A DNA stretch of 64,000 nucleotides from Streptomyces peucetius (GCF_025854275.1 NZ_CP107567.1:2108001-2172000); one strand, 5' to 3'. Counted from the stretch's first letter, positions 18,227 to 27,992 are shown. Translations and numbers: made by a program. Notes: a model not told the origin generated them from the sequence alone.

Positions 18227-19480
18227 ATGATGGCGAAGATACGCGGCGCGGTGGTGGCCGGTGCGCGAGGGCTGGCACTCGCACTGACGGCGCTGATCGG
18301 CTCGGTTCTGCTCTTCACCCTGACGACGGTGTCGATCGCGCTGATCCCGATCGGGGTGGGGCTGTTCACCACCCCTGGGCTGCTGAGCCTGGTGCGGACC
18401 CATGTGGCCCGCAGGCGGCTGCTGGCGGCGCAGTGGTCCAAGGTCCGCATCCCGGTCCACTACCGGCCCTTCCCGAGACGCCCCCACAAGGGCCTCGTCG
18501 GCCGGGTCGAGCGCTGTGCGCAGATGCTGAAGGACCCGGCGACGTGGCGGGACATGCGGTGGCTGCTGGCCGACATGACGGGCGGCGCGATCCTCGCGCC
18601 GGCACTGATCCTGGAGGGCGTCTTCGGGCTGCTGCTCGCGGCGGGGCTGTGGGAGCCGATCGTCACGGCACAGGGCACCTACTGGTACACGTTCCTGCCG
18701 GTCAGGGACGGTACGGCGCACCTCGCCGCCCCGTTGGGCCTCGCCTGGATAATTCTCGCGCTGCACATCAATCCCCTTCTCGTACGCGCCCACTTCCGGC
18801 TCGCCGGCGCGGTGCTCACCCCCAGCCGTGCAAAGGAGCTCGAGCAGCGCATCGACCGGCTGACCGAGACCCGTCACGACGCCGTGGACTCCTCGGCCGC
18901 CGAACTGCGCCGTATCGAACGGGATCTGCACGACGGGGCGCAGGCCCGGCTGGTCGCCATGGGGATGAACCTGGGCACGATCGAGGCGCTGATCGAGAAG
19001 GATCCGGCCCAGGCGAAGGCGCTGATCTCCAAGGCACGTGAATCGTCGGCCGAGGCGCTGACGGAGCTGCGGGACCTGGTACGCGGCATCCATCCGCCGG
19101 TGCTCGCCGAACGCGGCCTCGGTGACGCGGTGAAGGCGCTGGCGCTGCGGCTGCCGGTGCCGGCCGAGGTGGACGTGGACCTGCCGGTTCGTGCGGACGC
19201 GCCGGTCGAGTCGGCCGCGTACTTCGCGGTGAGCGAGGCACTCACCAACGCCGTGAAGCACTCGGGCGCCGACCGCATCTGGGTGGACATCAGCCGCAGC
19301 GACGGCGCGCTGCGCATCTCGGTGACCGACAACGGCAAGGGCGGGGCGGTGACCGGGGCGGGCTCCGGGCTGAGCGGTGTCGAACGGCGGCTCGGTACAT
19401 TCGACGGAGTCCTGGCCGTCAGCAGTCCCGCGGGCGGTCCCACCATGGTCACCATGGAGATACCTTGCGAGTTGTTCTAG
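18227..19480 (+). CDS. Two-component sensor histidine kinase (HPK7/NarL-type)
   Basis: 417-residue membrane kinase. The N-terminal third has four hydrophobic segments in pairs (about 12-50 and 115-185), resembling the actinobacterial 'putative sensor' domain. The dimerisation/phosphoacceptor region reads RRIERDLHDGAQARL, with the phosphorylated histidine at H235. The ATPase domain shows SEALTNAVKHSGAD (N box) and VTDNGKGG (G1). It overlaps the response regulator gene by 16 bp, so the two are translationally coupled. The signal is unknown. Confidence 0.92.
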   Translation: MMAKIRGAVVAGARGLALALTALIGSVLLFTLTTVSIALIPIGVGLFTTPGLLSLVRTHVARRRLLAAQWSKVRIPVHYRPFPRRPHKGLVGRVERCAQMLKDPATWRDMRWLLADMTGGAILAPALILEGVFGLLLAAGLWEPIVTAQGTYWYTFLPVRDGTAHLAAPLGLAWIILALHINPLLVRAHFRLAGAVLTPSRAKELEQRIDRLTETRHDAVDSSAAELRRIERDLHDGAQARLVAMGMNLGTIEALIEKDPAQAKALISKARESSAEALTELRDLVRGIHPPVLAERGLGDAVKALALRLPVPAEVDVDLPVRADAPVESAAYFAVSEALTNAVKHSGADRIWVDISRSDGALRISVTDNGKGGAVTGAGSGLSGVERRLGTFDGVLAVSSPAGGPTMVTMEIPCELF

Positions 19481-20127
19481 CCGAGGACCTGTTCCTGCTG
19501 CGGGACGGCCTGGTCCGCATGCTCGAGGCGTTCGGCTTCGAGATCCTGGCCGCCGTGGAGAGCGGACCGGAACTGAGCAGGGCACTCGCCGAGTCGGAGC
19601 CGGACGTCGCCGTCGTCGACGTCCGGCTCCCGCCGTCCCACACGGACGAGGGCCTGCAGTGCGCGCTGGCGGCACGGCGGGCGAGACCGGGGCTGCCGGT
19701 GCTGGTGCTGTCGCAGCATGTGGAGCAGCTGTACGCGCGGGAGCTGCTGGCGGACGGGACCGGCGGCGTCGGCTATCTGCTGAAGGACCGCGTCTTCGAC
19801 GCGGAGCAGTTCGTCGACGCGGTGCGCAGGGTCGCGGCCGGCGGGACGGCGATGGATCCGCAGGTGATCTCGCAGTTGCTGTCGCGGCGCTCGCACGACA
19901 AGCCCATGGGCGGCCTGACACCACGTGAGCTGGAGGTCATGGATCTGTTGGCGCAGGGCCGTTCGAACGCGGCGATCGCGGAACGGCTGGTGGTGACCGA
20001 ACGGGCGGTGGCCAAGCACACGTCGAACATCTTCGCCAAGCTGAACCTGCCGGTGTCCGACGACGACAACCGCCGGGTACTCGCCGTGCTCGCCTATCTC
20101 GACCACGGGCGGACGGTGCAGGGCTGA
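19465..20127 (+). CDS. NarL/LuxR-type response regulator
   Basis: 220-residue DNA-binding response regulator, partner of the kinase above. The receiver domain begins VVLAEDLFLLRDGL. The phosphoacceptor is D52 in VAVVDVRLPP, and the conserved lysine is in GYLLKDRVF. The C-terminal LuxR helix-turn-helix is LTPRELEVMDLLAQG then NAAIAERLVVTERAV. The start is a rare TTG at 19465 preceded by GGAGA, overlapping the kinase stop. No other start gives a full receiver strand. Confidence 0.92.
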   Translation: MRVVLAEDLFLLRDGLVRMLEAFGFEILAAVESGPELSRALAESEPDVAVVDVRLPPSHTDEGLQCALAARRARPGLPVLVLSQHVEQLYARELLADGTGGVGYLLKDRVFDAEQFVDAVRRVAAGGTAMDPQVISQLLSRRSHDKPMGGLTPRELEVMDLLAQGRSNAAIAERLVVTERAVAKHTSNIFAKLNLPVSDDDNRRVLAVLAYLDHGRTVQG

Positions 20128-20268
20128 GCGGCGAGGTGCCCGTTTTCGGCAGAGTCCAAACGGTTTTGACACCGGCGACTTCTACAATTTCCGCACACCG
20201 CTGAACGCCCCGCCGACGGTGCCCGTATGGAACGACGCGCTACTTCCCTCCCCCGGGATTGGAGTTCC

Positions 20269-21828
20269 ATGGGACGCACATCGAGAAAACGCTCAACGCT
20301 GGCGAACCGGGCGATCGCTGCTTCGGCTGCCCTCCTTCTGGGCGGGGGTGGGCTGGTCGCGGCCAATTTCTACGCTTCCGCCCATGAAAGCTGGGGCGGC
20401 GACCGGAACGGGCCGAGAACCCAGAGTGCGGGTGGGTCGGTCTCCACCATCGACTGCCCGGAAGTCGTCAATTCCATCGAGGAGATACCCGACGACCAGC
20501 GGTTCGCCGTCGACCGCGAACTGGCCACCCTGGACAACCAGATCACCACGTACTACCAGCGGTTCGCCGACAACAAGGAGCGGGTGCAGAGCGACCGCAC
20601 CTTCGCGGAGAACCAGATTCTGGCGCCACTGAGGAACGAACGGCTGGTGATCATCCAGCGGATCGTCGCACTGATCGACCGCTCGGCCGAACGCCCTCAG
20701 GGCCTGGAGGCGACGGCACCGTGCACACTGCGCGGCGACGAGGACCAGAACAACGACCAGAACGACGGTCAGGACAACGACGGCGACCAGGAGCAGGGAG
20801 GCCAGGACCAGGGCCAGGACGGCGGCGACCAGGACAACGGCAACGACAACGGGGACGGCGGGAACGAGGACAACGGGGACGGCGACAACGGCGGGAACGA
20901 GGACAACGGCGGCCAGGCAGGCAACGGCCCCGTGGCCGACGACTTCGTCGAGATCGAGTCCGTCGAGCCGAACGTCGAGAACCCGCGCAAGTTCCGGGGC
21001 GCCTCCCGGGGCACCTTCACCACCGAATGCGGCGTGAACGAGAACGGCAAGTTCAATTCCGACAACGTCATCGCCGCCCCGGGTGTCAGCAACGGCGCGC
21101 ACCATATGCACGACTACGTCGGCAACCAGGCCAATGACGCCTTCGCCAGCGACGACGATTTCGCGAACGGGGACACCACCTGCAACAACCAGGGCGACAA
21201 GTCGACGTACTACTGGCCCGTGCTGCGGCTGCAGAACGGCCAGAACGAGTTCGACGCCGGTGAGGACGGTGGCGGCAACGACCAGAACGTCGGTGAGATC
21301 CAGACACCGTCGGACGTCACGCTGACTTTCGAGGGCAATCCGCGCAGCAAGGTCACCGCGATGCCGAAATTCCTGCGCATCATCACCGGTGACGCCAAGT
21401 CCTTCACCAACGGCGACGCGAATGCCAATGCCTCCTGGAGCTGCACCGGATTCGAGGACCGTCAGCTGAAGGACAAGTATCCGATCTGTCCCGAAGGCAG
21501 CCAGGTCGTGCGGAGCTTCAAGTTCCAGAGCTGCTGGGACGGCCAGAACACCGACAGCGCGAACCACCGCACCCATGTGGCCTTCGCAGAGGAGGACGGC
21601 AGCTGCCCCGACGGCTTCCGGGCCATCCCGCAGCTGGTGCAGCGGATCGTCTACGACGTGCCGCCGCCGGTCTTCGACGGCCAGAACGCCTCGGTCTTCG
21701 CGGTCGACTCGTTCCCCGAGCAGCTGCACAAGCCGATCACCGACCACGGTGACTTCATCAACGTCTTCAACGAGGACCTGATGGACGAGATGGTGGACTG
21801 CATCAACGACGGCCGTCGTTGCCAGTGA
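20269..21828 (+). CDS. Exported DUF1996 domain protein with acidic repeat linker
   Basis: 519-residue exported protein. A basic signal sequence ([20 protein letters not shown]) precedes a hydrophobic helix. Residues about 60-150 are helical, starting and ending with cysteine (TIDCPEVV to EATAPCTL). Residues about 158-225 are an almost pure Asp/Asn/Gln/Gly/Glu repeat. The C-terminal two thirds form a DUF1996 domain ([48 protein letters not shown]), a family seen in secreted fungal and actinobacterial proteins of unknown, possibly glycan-related, role. The ATG at 20269 follows GGAG. Confidence 0.85.
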   Translation: MGRTSRKRSTLANRAIAASAALLLGGGGLVAANFYASAHESWGGDRNGPRTQSAGGSVSTIDCPEVVNSIEEIPDDQRFAVDRELATLDNQITTYYQRFADNKERVQSDRTFAENQILAPLRNERLVIIQRIVALIDRSAERPQGLEATAPCTLRGDEDQNNDQNDGQDNDGDQEQGGQDQGQDGGDQDNGNDNGDGGNEDNGDGDNGGNEDNGGQAGNGPVADDFVEIESVEPNVENPRKFRGASRGTFTTECGVNENGKFNSDNVIAAPGVSNGAHHMHDYVGNQANDAFASDDDFANGDTTCNNQGDKSTYYWPVLRLQNGQNEFDAGEDGGGNDQNVGEIQTPSDVTLTFEGNPRSKVTAMPKFLRIITGDAKSFTNGDANANASWSCTGFEDRQLKDKYPICPEGSQVVRSFKFQSCWDGQNTDSANHRTHVAFAEEDGSCPDGFRAIPQLVQRIVYDVPPPVFDGQNASVFAVDSFPEQLHKPITDHGDFINVFNEDLMDEMVDCINDGRRCQ

Positions 21829-21841
21829 TCCGCTGAGCGCG

Positions 21842-21886
21842 AGAGGCCGGGCCGGCCGGGGGTTCTCCCGGGCCGGCCCGGCCTCT
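21842..21886 (+). terminator. Hairpin after DUF1996 gene
   Basis: Perfect 16-bp stem (21842-21857 with 21871-21886) with a 13-nt loop, 13 bp after the DUF1996 stop. Confidence 0.85.
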
Positions 21887-21989
21887 TCCCGTCTGCGGAC
21901 GGACGACGGACGGCGCCGCCTTTCCCGGGCCGGTGCGGGAGCACCCGGACCGGCCCGGTGGTGGCGTGCGTGTGTGTCAGTGCGGTAGG

Positions 21990-22547
21990 TCAGTTCCTGC
22001 CGTGCGCTCCGTGCGTTCCGTGCCCTTCATGGCCGCCGTCCTCGCCGCCGTTCTCGCCGCCGCTCGAGCCGTGCTGCGCACCGGTCTCTACCTCGCCGCC
22101 GAGCCGCCCGCGGAGGGCCGCGACGACCTGCTCGTCGCCGACCGCGACCCATCGGCGCCCGACCAGGTACGTGCCGCCGTAGTCGTTCGCCTCGTTGATC
22201 CACTCGCGCTGGCCGCGGTCGGTGCTGAAGGTCGCGAGGACGTACTTGCCGTCGGCCGTCCTGCAGTTGGCCTGACGCAGTTCCTCCGCGTCCGTCTGGA
22301 TGTTCGGCTCGCAGTCGGCCCGGCGTGCGAGTTCCTCCAGGCTTCCGGTCGCCGTGCTCGGCGCCTGCGCCCCGCGCTGTTCCGCTCCGCCACGCCCGTC
22401 GCCCTCGTCACCGTCGTCGCCGGCTCCGCAGGCGGCCGTCAGAACCAGGACCACCACTGCCAGTGCCGTCCGGGCCGCCCGCCGTCCGCCGGTGCTCGTC
22501 GTCGTGCTCGTAACCGTCGTCGTACTCGTGCTCGTACTCGTCCGCAT
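21990..22547 (-). CDS. Putative lipoprotein with His/Gly-rich tail
   Basis: 185-residue exported lipoprotein. A Thr/Ser-rich N-terminus (RTSTSTSTTTVTSTTTSTGG) leads into a hydrophobic segment and lipobox LVLTAACGAG, so the mature protein should be lipidated on that cysteine. The folded part (EELARRADCEPN to VAVGDEQVVAALRG) has two further cysteines. The C-terminus is Gly/His/Glu-rich (GGHEGHGTHGAHG), which could bind metal. No family is recognised. It is convergent with the DUF1996 gene. Start MRTSTS is chosen as the beginning of the signal sequence. Confidence 0.75.
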   Translation of the reverse strand: MRTSTSTSTTTVTSTTTSTGGRRAARTALAVVVLVLTAACGAGDDGDEGDGRGGAEQRGAQAPSTATGSLEELARRADCEPNIQTDAEELRQANCRTADGKYVLATFSTDRGQREWINEANDYGGTYLVGRRWVAVGDEQVVAALRGRLGGEVETGAQHGSSGGENGGEDGGHEGHGTHGAHGRN

Positions 22548-22718
22548 CCCGCCATGGTGCCCCTCCGGCCCCTCCCCGCGCGGCCGAACCATAGGTAATG
22601 TGCGCGCCTCAGCCCCCTGTTGTCGGCGCGCGGCTCAAAGCCCCGGCGACGTGGCCGGGTAGTGCCCGGGTGGTGTCGCGGCCGCCCGGCGGCCCCCGGC
22701 GGGGCCTAGGGTCCGCTC

Positions 22719-23519
22719 ATGAACGCGATCCCTTCCACCACCGTCGCGAACCTTCGCGACCTCGGCGGTACGCCCCTGCCCGGCGGCCGGTCGGTGCGCA
22801 GCGGTCTGCTGTTCCGTTCCGGACAGCTCGACCGGATGGACGCCGCGTCCGACCCGGCCGTCGCCGCCCTCGGTCTCCGCACCGTCGTCGACTTCCGCAC
22901 CCGGGCGGAACGCGACGCCCGCCCCGACCGGCTCCCGGAAGGCGGACGGCTGCTGCTCGCGGACGTGCTGGCCGACCAGGTCGCCTCCGGCCGGATGCCG
23001 GCGGCCGCCCGGCTGCGGCGGCTGCTGGCCGATCCGGCCGTCGCGGAGCAGGAGCTCGGCGGCGACCGGGGGCTGGAGATGTTCGCCGGCATCTACCGGG
23101 CGTTCGTGACGACCGAGTCGGCGCGCTCGTCGTACCGGGCGTTCCTGAACGAGGTCGCGGATCCCGACGCGGGCCCGCTGCTGTTCCACTGCACGGCCGG
23201 GAAGGACCGCACGGGATGGGCGGCGACCATCGTGCTCACTCTGCTCGGTGCGACGCCGGCGACCGTCGAGGCCGAGTACATGTCGGTCAATGCGGCGGTG
23301 CGCGAGGCGTTCGCTCCGCTGGTCGAGGGGTTCACGCTGCAGGGCGGGCAGCCGGAGACGGCCCTGTCGATCATCGGTGTGGTGCCCGATTATCTGGCGG
23401 CAGCCCTGGACGAGGTCGACGCCCGGTACGGCTCCATGGAGAAGTACGTCCGTGAGGGCCTCGGCATCACGTCCGCCGCCCTGAGGCGCATCCGCGAGCG
23501 GCTCGTCGTGGAGGACTGA
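22719..23519 (+). CDS. Tyrosine/serine protein phosphatase, IphP-like
   Basis: 266-residue dual-specificity-like phosphatase. N-terminal NLRDLGG and VRSGLLFRSGQL are typical of the Y_phosphatase3 family (IphP, mycobacterial PtpB). The P-loop FHCTAGKDRTGWAA contains the catalytic C158 and R164. The family removes phosphate from phosphotyrosine and in some members from phosphoserine or phosphoinositides. The start ATG fits directly before the conserved N-terminus. It is followed 61 bp later by the sigma-like/membrane gene. Confidence 0.9.
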   Translation: MNAIPSTTVANLRDLGGTPLPGGRSVRSGLLFRSGQLDRMDAASDPAVAALGLRTVVDFRTRAERDARPDRLPEGGRLLLADVLADQVASGRMPAAARLRRLLADPAVAEQELGGDRGLEMFAGIYRAFVTTESARSSYRAFLNEVADPDAGPLLFHCTAGKDRTGWAATIVLTLLGATPATVEAEYMSVNAAVREAFAPLVEGFTLQGGQPETALSIIGVVPDYLAAALDEVDARYGSMEKYVREGLGITSAALRRIRERLVVED

Positions 23520-23580
23520 CTCGTCCCGTACCCCCTGCCGCGCCGGGTGACCATAGGACGATTCGCTCGTTCTGCTGAAC

Positions 23581-25593
23581 GTGCGCCCACACGATTCCCC
23601 GGACCCGTTCGCCGGCCCCTCCACGACCGGCGCCTCCACGACGGACGCCTTCGGCCCGGTGTCCGGCACCGAGGCAGGGGCCGGTGCGGAGGCCGGGGTG
23701 GGACAGGCGGAGGCGGTGCTCGTCGAGCACTACCCGCGTCTTGTGCGGATCGCCTACCTGGTGCTGCCCTCGTCCCTCGGCCAGGGCCGGCGCGTACTGA
23801 CCGCCCATGCCCTCGTGCAGCGGTCGCTGCCCCGTGGCGACACCGCGGCCGGCGCGGGCGCACCGGCCGTTCCTCGCGCCCGCCGCCCCGAGGGGGCCCG
23901 CGACCCCGGCTACGCGTATCTGCGGGACCGGGTGGTGCGCCAGGCGCTGGACGCGTCGCTGCCGCTGCGGCGCTTGGCACGGCCCCGGCGGGCGCAGTTC
24001 CCGCCGCTGCTGCCGCACATGTGGGGCGTGCGGGTCTTCCCACGGTCCGGCGGTGCGGGCGAACTCGCCCTGGACCAGCGCCTGTCGGCCCTGTCCGGGC
24101 CGGCCAGGGCCGCGTACGTGCTGCGCGCCCTGGAGAAGCTGTCCGACCGTGAGGTGCGTGAGGTATTGGAGCGGGCGGGGGCGGCGGACCCCGAGGGGGC
24201 GCTGGCGGAGGCCGACGGGGTACGGGACGAACGGGGCGGCGCGGACCTGCTCGGCTCCTCCGAGTTCGACGCCTGTTCACTCCAGGTGCGGCCCACCGAT
24301 CTGCTGCGCCGCCGTCGGCACGCCAGGGCGGCCGTGGTCGCCGCCGCGGCGCTCGCGGTGTGCGGGACGCTGCTCCTGCTGCCGGGCGGCGGGGAGGGCG
24401 ACGTGCGGAGCGGGCCGTACACCGGTGACGCCGCTGTGCAGGCGGCGCTCGACCCGGACAGGCTGGTGCGGATCCCGGCCACGGCGTGGCAGGAGTCCGT
24501 CCGCAGGGACTTCTCGGTGTGGCCGGCCCGGGGGCCGCTCACCCGGGACCGGCCCCTGCTGCGGCGGGCGCTCGCCGCCTGGGCGGATCCGGATGACGCG
24601 GTCCGGGTCAGCGCGACGCCCGGGACACCGTCGGGACCCCCGCCGGGCCCGCCGCACCTGCTGTACGCGGGCGACGTGGGCCGCGCCCGTGTGGTCGTGC
24701 TGTACGACGGGCTGCGCGTCGTCCGTTACGCGGAGCCGGCCAGGCCGGGGGCCGCGCCGAACGGCGTGGCCCTCGACTTCGCCCGCACGGACGGTGCGGA
24801 CGCCGCCGGGTCCGGCGCGCTCGTGGCCGGGCGTTCGCAGGCGTACGTCCGCTATCTGACGGCACCCTGGGTGCGCGGCGTCTCGGTGCGGGACCTCCTC
24901 GATCCGGACGGCGGGCCGCGGCCGCTCCGGCGGGACGCGAGCGGACTCACCGAACGGCTGCCGAGCCCCGCCCAGAGGCGGGAGTGCCGGTCGTGGCAAG
25001 CGCTGGAACTGACGGACGGCAGGACGACGGCGCTGGTGACGGACCTCGGCGAGCTGACACCCGCGCACCTGACCTACGGCCCGCCCGGCGCCCCCGCCGA
25101 GGTCGCGGGCGCCGCGGCGCGCGCGGCCTGGGCGCGTACGGCCTGTCTGCTGCCGGGGGTGCGGGCGCACGGCGTGCGCAGCGTCAACTCGTGGCGGTAC
25201 GCCCGGCAGCGGCTGCCGGAGGCCAACGGCACGGCCGCCTGGGTCTGCACGCGCGCGGAGACCTGGCGGGGTACGGACAGCAGGGTCCTGGCCCACTTCC
25301 AGGCGCCCGCCCGTCCTGGTGCTCCGGGCACGGTGGTGGCGCGGGCGGAGGCCTCCCCGGCGTGCGGGGTGCGCGAGCCCCTGGTGCTCGCGGGGGTGCT
25401 GTGGCAGTCGCGAGCGGGCCAGTGGTACGTGCTGGCGGCCGGCAGCCGGCGGCTCGCCTCGGTCAGCGTCCTCGGCGACGGGGTGGAGGGCGGGGCGGCG
25501 GGCAACACCATCGCGGTCCGCGCCCACGCGGGTGCCCGGCCCGAGCTGAACGGCCGTCTCGCCGACGGCACTCCGGTGGGCTCTCTGCGCTGA
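23581..25593 (+). CDS. Sigma-factor-like N-terminal region fused to a membrane-anchored extracellular domain
   Basis: 670-residue protein with an unusual layout. Residues about 40-90 (VLVEHYPRLVRIAYLVLPSS) resemble region 2 of small ECF/SigE-type sigma factors. Residues about 160-205 (LSGPARAAYVLRALEKLSDR, EVREVLERAG) resemble the sigma region 4 helix-turn-helix lead-in. A single membrane helix follows at about 251-268 (AVVAAAALAVCGTLLLLPGG), after an RRRR stop-transfer motif, so the last 400 residues should be outside the cell. That part has several cysteines and no domain I recognise. It may be a degenerate sigma-like sensor. GTG start has no strong ribosome site. Confidence 0.7.
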   Translation: MRPHDSPDPFAGPSTTGASTTDAFGPVSGTEAGAGAEAGVGQAEAVLVEHYPRLVRIAYLVLPSSLGQGRRVLTAHALVQRSLPRGDTAAGAGAPAVPRARRPEGARDPGYAYLRDRVVRQALDASLPLRRLARPRRAQFPPLLPHMWGVRVFPRSGGAGELALDQRLSALSGPARAAYVLRALEKLSDREVREVLERAGAADPEGALAEADGVRDERGGADLLGSSEFDACSLQVRPTDLLRRRRHARAAVVAAAALAVCGTLLLLPGGGEGDVRSGPYTGDAAVQAALDPDRLVRIPATAWQESVRRDFSVWPARGPLTRDRPLLRRALAAWADPDDAVRVSATPGTPSGPPPGPPHLLYAGDVGRARVVVLYDGLRVVRYAEPARPGAAPNGVALDFARTDGADAAGSGALVAGRSQAYVRYLTAPWVRGVSVRDLLDPDGGPRPLRRDASGLTERLPSPAQRRECRSWQALELTDGRTTALVTDLGELTPAHLTYGPPGAPAEVAGAAARAAWARTACLLPGVRAHGVRSVNSWRYARQRLPEANGTAAWVCTRAETWRGTDSRVLAHFQAPARPGAPGTVVARAEASPACGVREPLVLAGVLWQSRAGQWYVLAAGSRRLASVSVLGDGVEGGAAGNTIAVRAHAGARPELNGRLADGTPVGSLR

Positions 25594-25687
25594 CCGGCGG
25601 CCTCGCGGCCGGCCTTCGAGGGGGGCCAACGGCAGCGGCGCCGCCCCGTGCGCTGGCACAGGACGGCGCCGCCGGACCGCTGGGCGG

Positions 25688-27817
25688 TCAGTTCTGGTTG
25701 TACCGCTCGATGAAGTGGGCCCGGTCGAAGGTCCAGTTGCCCGTCGGGGCACTCCAGCTGCCGACGTGCCCGTTCAGCTTGCCCGCGCCTGCGGCGGTCC
25801 AGGTGAACATCTTCACGCGGCCGTCGTCGTAGCCGTACATCCCGCCGAAGTCGTCGCGCCCGTCACCGTTGTAGTCACCGGTGACGAGTTCGACGTTGTC
25901 GCGCCAGATGTTGCCGTCCGGGGTGGACCATGCCTCGATGCGTGTCGGGAAGGTGCCCTTGGCGTCGGCGGCCCACACGTGGATCGCGTCGTGACCGTCG
26001 GCGTAGTCGTACCAGGCGGCCACGTCGTCACGGCCGTCGCCGTCGAAGTCACCGGCGTGAATGGTGGTGCGGTCGCGGCTGCCCCACGTGGCGCTGGTGT
26101 AGGAGCTGACCGGCGAGTTGAAGCCGCCGTTGGCGTCGGTGGTGAACGTCCACAGCTTCATCTCGCCGCTGTCGTAGCCGTAGAAGGCGGCGAGGTCGTC
26201 GCGGCCGTCACCGTTGAAGTCACCGACGGCGGGCTTGACGTGCGCGTACCACCAGTTGCCGGCCGGGGTCTCCCAGGAGGCGACGGGCGCGTTGAAGCCG
26301 CCGTCCGCCCTGGACTTGAAGGTGAAGAGCCGGTCGTTGCCCGCGTCGTAGTCGTACCAGGCGGCCACGTCGTCACGGCCGTCGCCGTCGAAGTCACCGC
26401 TGTAGATGTCGAAGTTCTCGAAGTTCCAGTTGCCCGCGGCGACCTTCCACGACGCGAACGGCTCGGCGAAGTTGCCGTCACCCTTGCCGAGCCAGGTGAA
26501 CAGGGTCACCCGGCCGTCGTCGTAGCCATAGGCGGCGGCCACGTCCGAGATGCCGTCGCCGTTGTAGTCGCCGGTGGTGCGCTTCATGTTCTCCGCCCAC
26601 CAGCCGCCGGCCGCACGGCTCCAGGCGTGGATGGGCGCCTTGAACCCGCCGTCGGTCTCGGTGGCGAAGGTGTGCAGCTTGTCGCTGCCGTCGCCGTAGT
26701 CGTACCAGTCGGCCATGTCGCTGCGGCCGTCGGCGTCGTAGTCGTGCCGGATGGCGGTGCCGCTGCTCCACCGGGACACGCCCTGGGCGTCGTACACGAC
26801 GAAGTTGCCGCGGTCCTGGAGGACCACCGAGCCGCCCGCGGCGGTGGTCTTCGACTCCCACAGCTTCGTCGTGCCGTCCGCGGCGAGCACCACGAGGTTG
26901 CCGGTGGCGTCGAGGCGGGCGGTGGCGCCGGCGTTCCCCGCGGTGCCGGTGGACCACAGGGTCTTGCCGGCGTTGGAGGTGACGACCAGGTTGCCGTCGG
27001 CCAGCATGGAGACCTTGGCCGAGTTGGAGGTGAGCGTGTCGCCCGCGGTCATCACCTTGCCTGCCGGCAGGCGCGAGCCGATGGCGATGTTGTCCACGCG
27101 GGCGGAGAGGGCGCCGGTGCGGGTCTCGTCCGTGCCGAGGCATCCGCCCTGCCAGGAGCGGCTGCTGACGGCGACGAGCTCGACCTTGCCGTCCTTCTCG
27201 CGGAAGGCGGGACCGCCGGTGTCGCCCATGCAGATGGCGTCGGACGCGGTCGCACCGCTGATGCCGACCGTCTCGCCGGCCACGGAGTCGACGGTGAACC
27301 GGGCGGTGTGCAGCTTGTCCGGCACCCACTCGGTGGCGGTACGGCCGTAACCGGCGACCTTCAAGGTCTCGCCGACGGCGACCGGGGTCTGCGCGAACGC
27401 GACAGGCGCGATACCGGACGCGGGCTTCGCCAGGCGCGCCATGACGACATCGCGCCCGGCCCGCGGCACGAGCTCCACGACGTCACTGACATGCCCGCCC
27501 GTGGCGGTCAGATCCGTACGCCCGATCGTGGCGACCGTCCGCTCGGACGGCTTCCCCGCCGCGACGGTACCGGGCTGCTGCGGATCGGCGGCGAAACAGC
27601 TCGCGGCGGTCACGATCCACTGCGGCGCGACCAGCGCACCCGAACAAGATCTCTTACCGGCACCTATGTCCACCTTCGCGGTGAACGCGTACTGCCCGTC
27701 CGGCGCCGCGTCACCCACGACCGCCTGAGCGGGCGTGGCAAGCAGCGTGCTCGCGGTGAGCGCAGCGGCGACCATGGCGATCGTTGCTGCGCGTGGTGAT
27801 GTCCTCGACAAGGTCAT
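25688..27817 (-). CDS. Secreted trypsin-fold pseudoprotease with bulb-lectin and FG-GAP/VCBS repeats
   Basis: 709-residue exported protein. A signal peptide ends at TPAQA (about residue 31). Residues 32-245 have the trypsin (S1) fold, but the catalytic positions are changed: TAASCF has Ser73 where TAAHC carries the catalytic His, and MGDTGGPAF has Thr200 where GDSGGP carries the catalytic Ser. Asp123 is kept (GRDVVMARL). Residues about 253-350 match a bulb-type mannose lectin (SMLADGNLVVTSN, KTLWSTGTAG). The rest has six calcium-loop repeats of the type DFDGDGRDDVAAWYDY alternating with YGY versions. The start ATG follows AAGGAAC. Confidence 0.85.
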   Translation of the reverse strand: MTLSRTSPRAATIAMVAAALTASTLLATPAQAVVGDAAPDGQYAFTAKVDIGAGKRSCSGALVAPQWIVTAASCFAADPQQPGTVAAGKPSERTVATIGRTDLTATGGHVSDVVELVPRAGRDVVMARLAKPASGIAPVAFAQTPVAVGETLKVAGYGRTATEWVPDKLHTARFTVDSVAGETVGISGATASDAICMGDTGGPAFREKDGKVELVAVSSRSWQGGCLGTDETRTGALSARVDNIAIGSRLPAGKVMTAGDTLTSNSAKVSMLADGNLVVTSNAGKTLWSTGTAGNAGATARLDATGNLVVLAADGTTKLWESKTTAAGGSVVLQDRGNFVVYDAQGVSRWSSGTAIRHDYDADGRSDMADWYDYGDGSDKLHTFATETDGGFKAPIHAWSRAAGGWWAENMKRTTGDYNGDGISDVAAAYGYDDGRVTLFTWLGKGDGNFAEPFASWKVAAGNWNFENFDIYSGDFDGDGRDDVAAWYDYDAGNDRLFTFKSRADGGFNAPVASWETPAGNWWYAHVKPAVGDFNGDGRDDLAAFYGYDSGEMKLWTFTTDANGGFNSPVSSYTSATWGSRDRTTIHAGDFDGDGRDDVAAWYDYADGHDAIHVWAADAKGTFPTRIEAWSTPDGNIWRDNVELVTGDYNGDGRDDFGGMYGYDDGRVKMFTWTAAGAGKLNGHVGSWSAPTGNWTFDRAHFIERYNQN
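27102..27739. repeat. 638-bp near-identical block, copy A
   Basis: This block, covering the protease-fold region of the gene at 25688-27817, matches 29461-30098 base for base except two positions near 27532-27535 (gcgacc versus gcaacg). Flanking sequence diverges abruptly on both sides. Confidence 0.92.
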
Positions 27818-27992
27818 GTTCCTTCGATGTGTGCCGGGGCGCGGCCCTGATCGGATGCGTCCCGTCTCGGCGGACTGCGGTCCTGTGCGCCGGCCCGCGC
27901 CGGTGTGTGGCACCGGGGCGGGCCGGTCGCGCGGGGACAGGGGCCGGGGGCTCTCGTGGTGGAACCGCCCCCGGCCCGTGTCCGCACGGGTG

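Noticed and set aside
25715..27799. 694-residue plus-strand open frame across the pseudoprotease gene
   Set aside because: Opposite strand carries signal peptide, lectin and calcium repeats; this frame is a low-complexity Val/Gly/Ala shadow.
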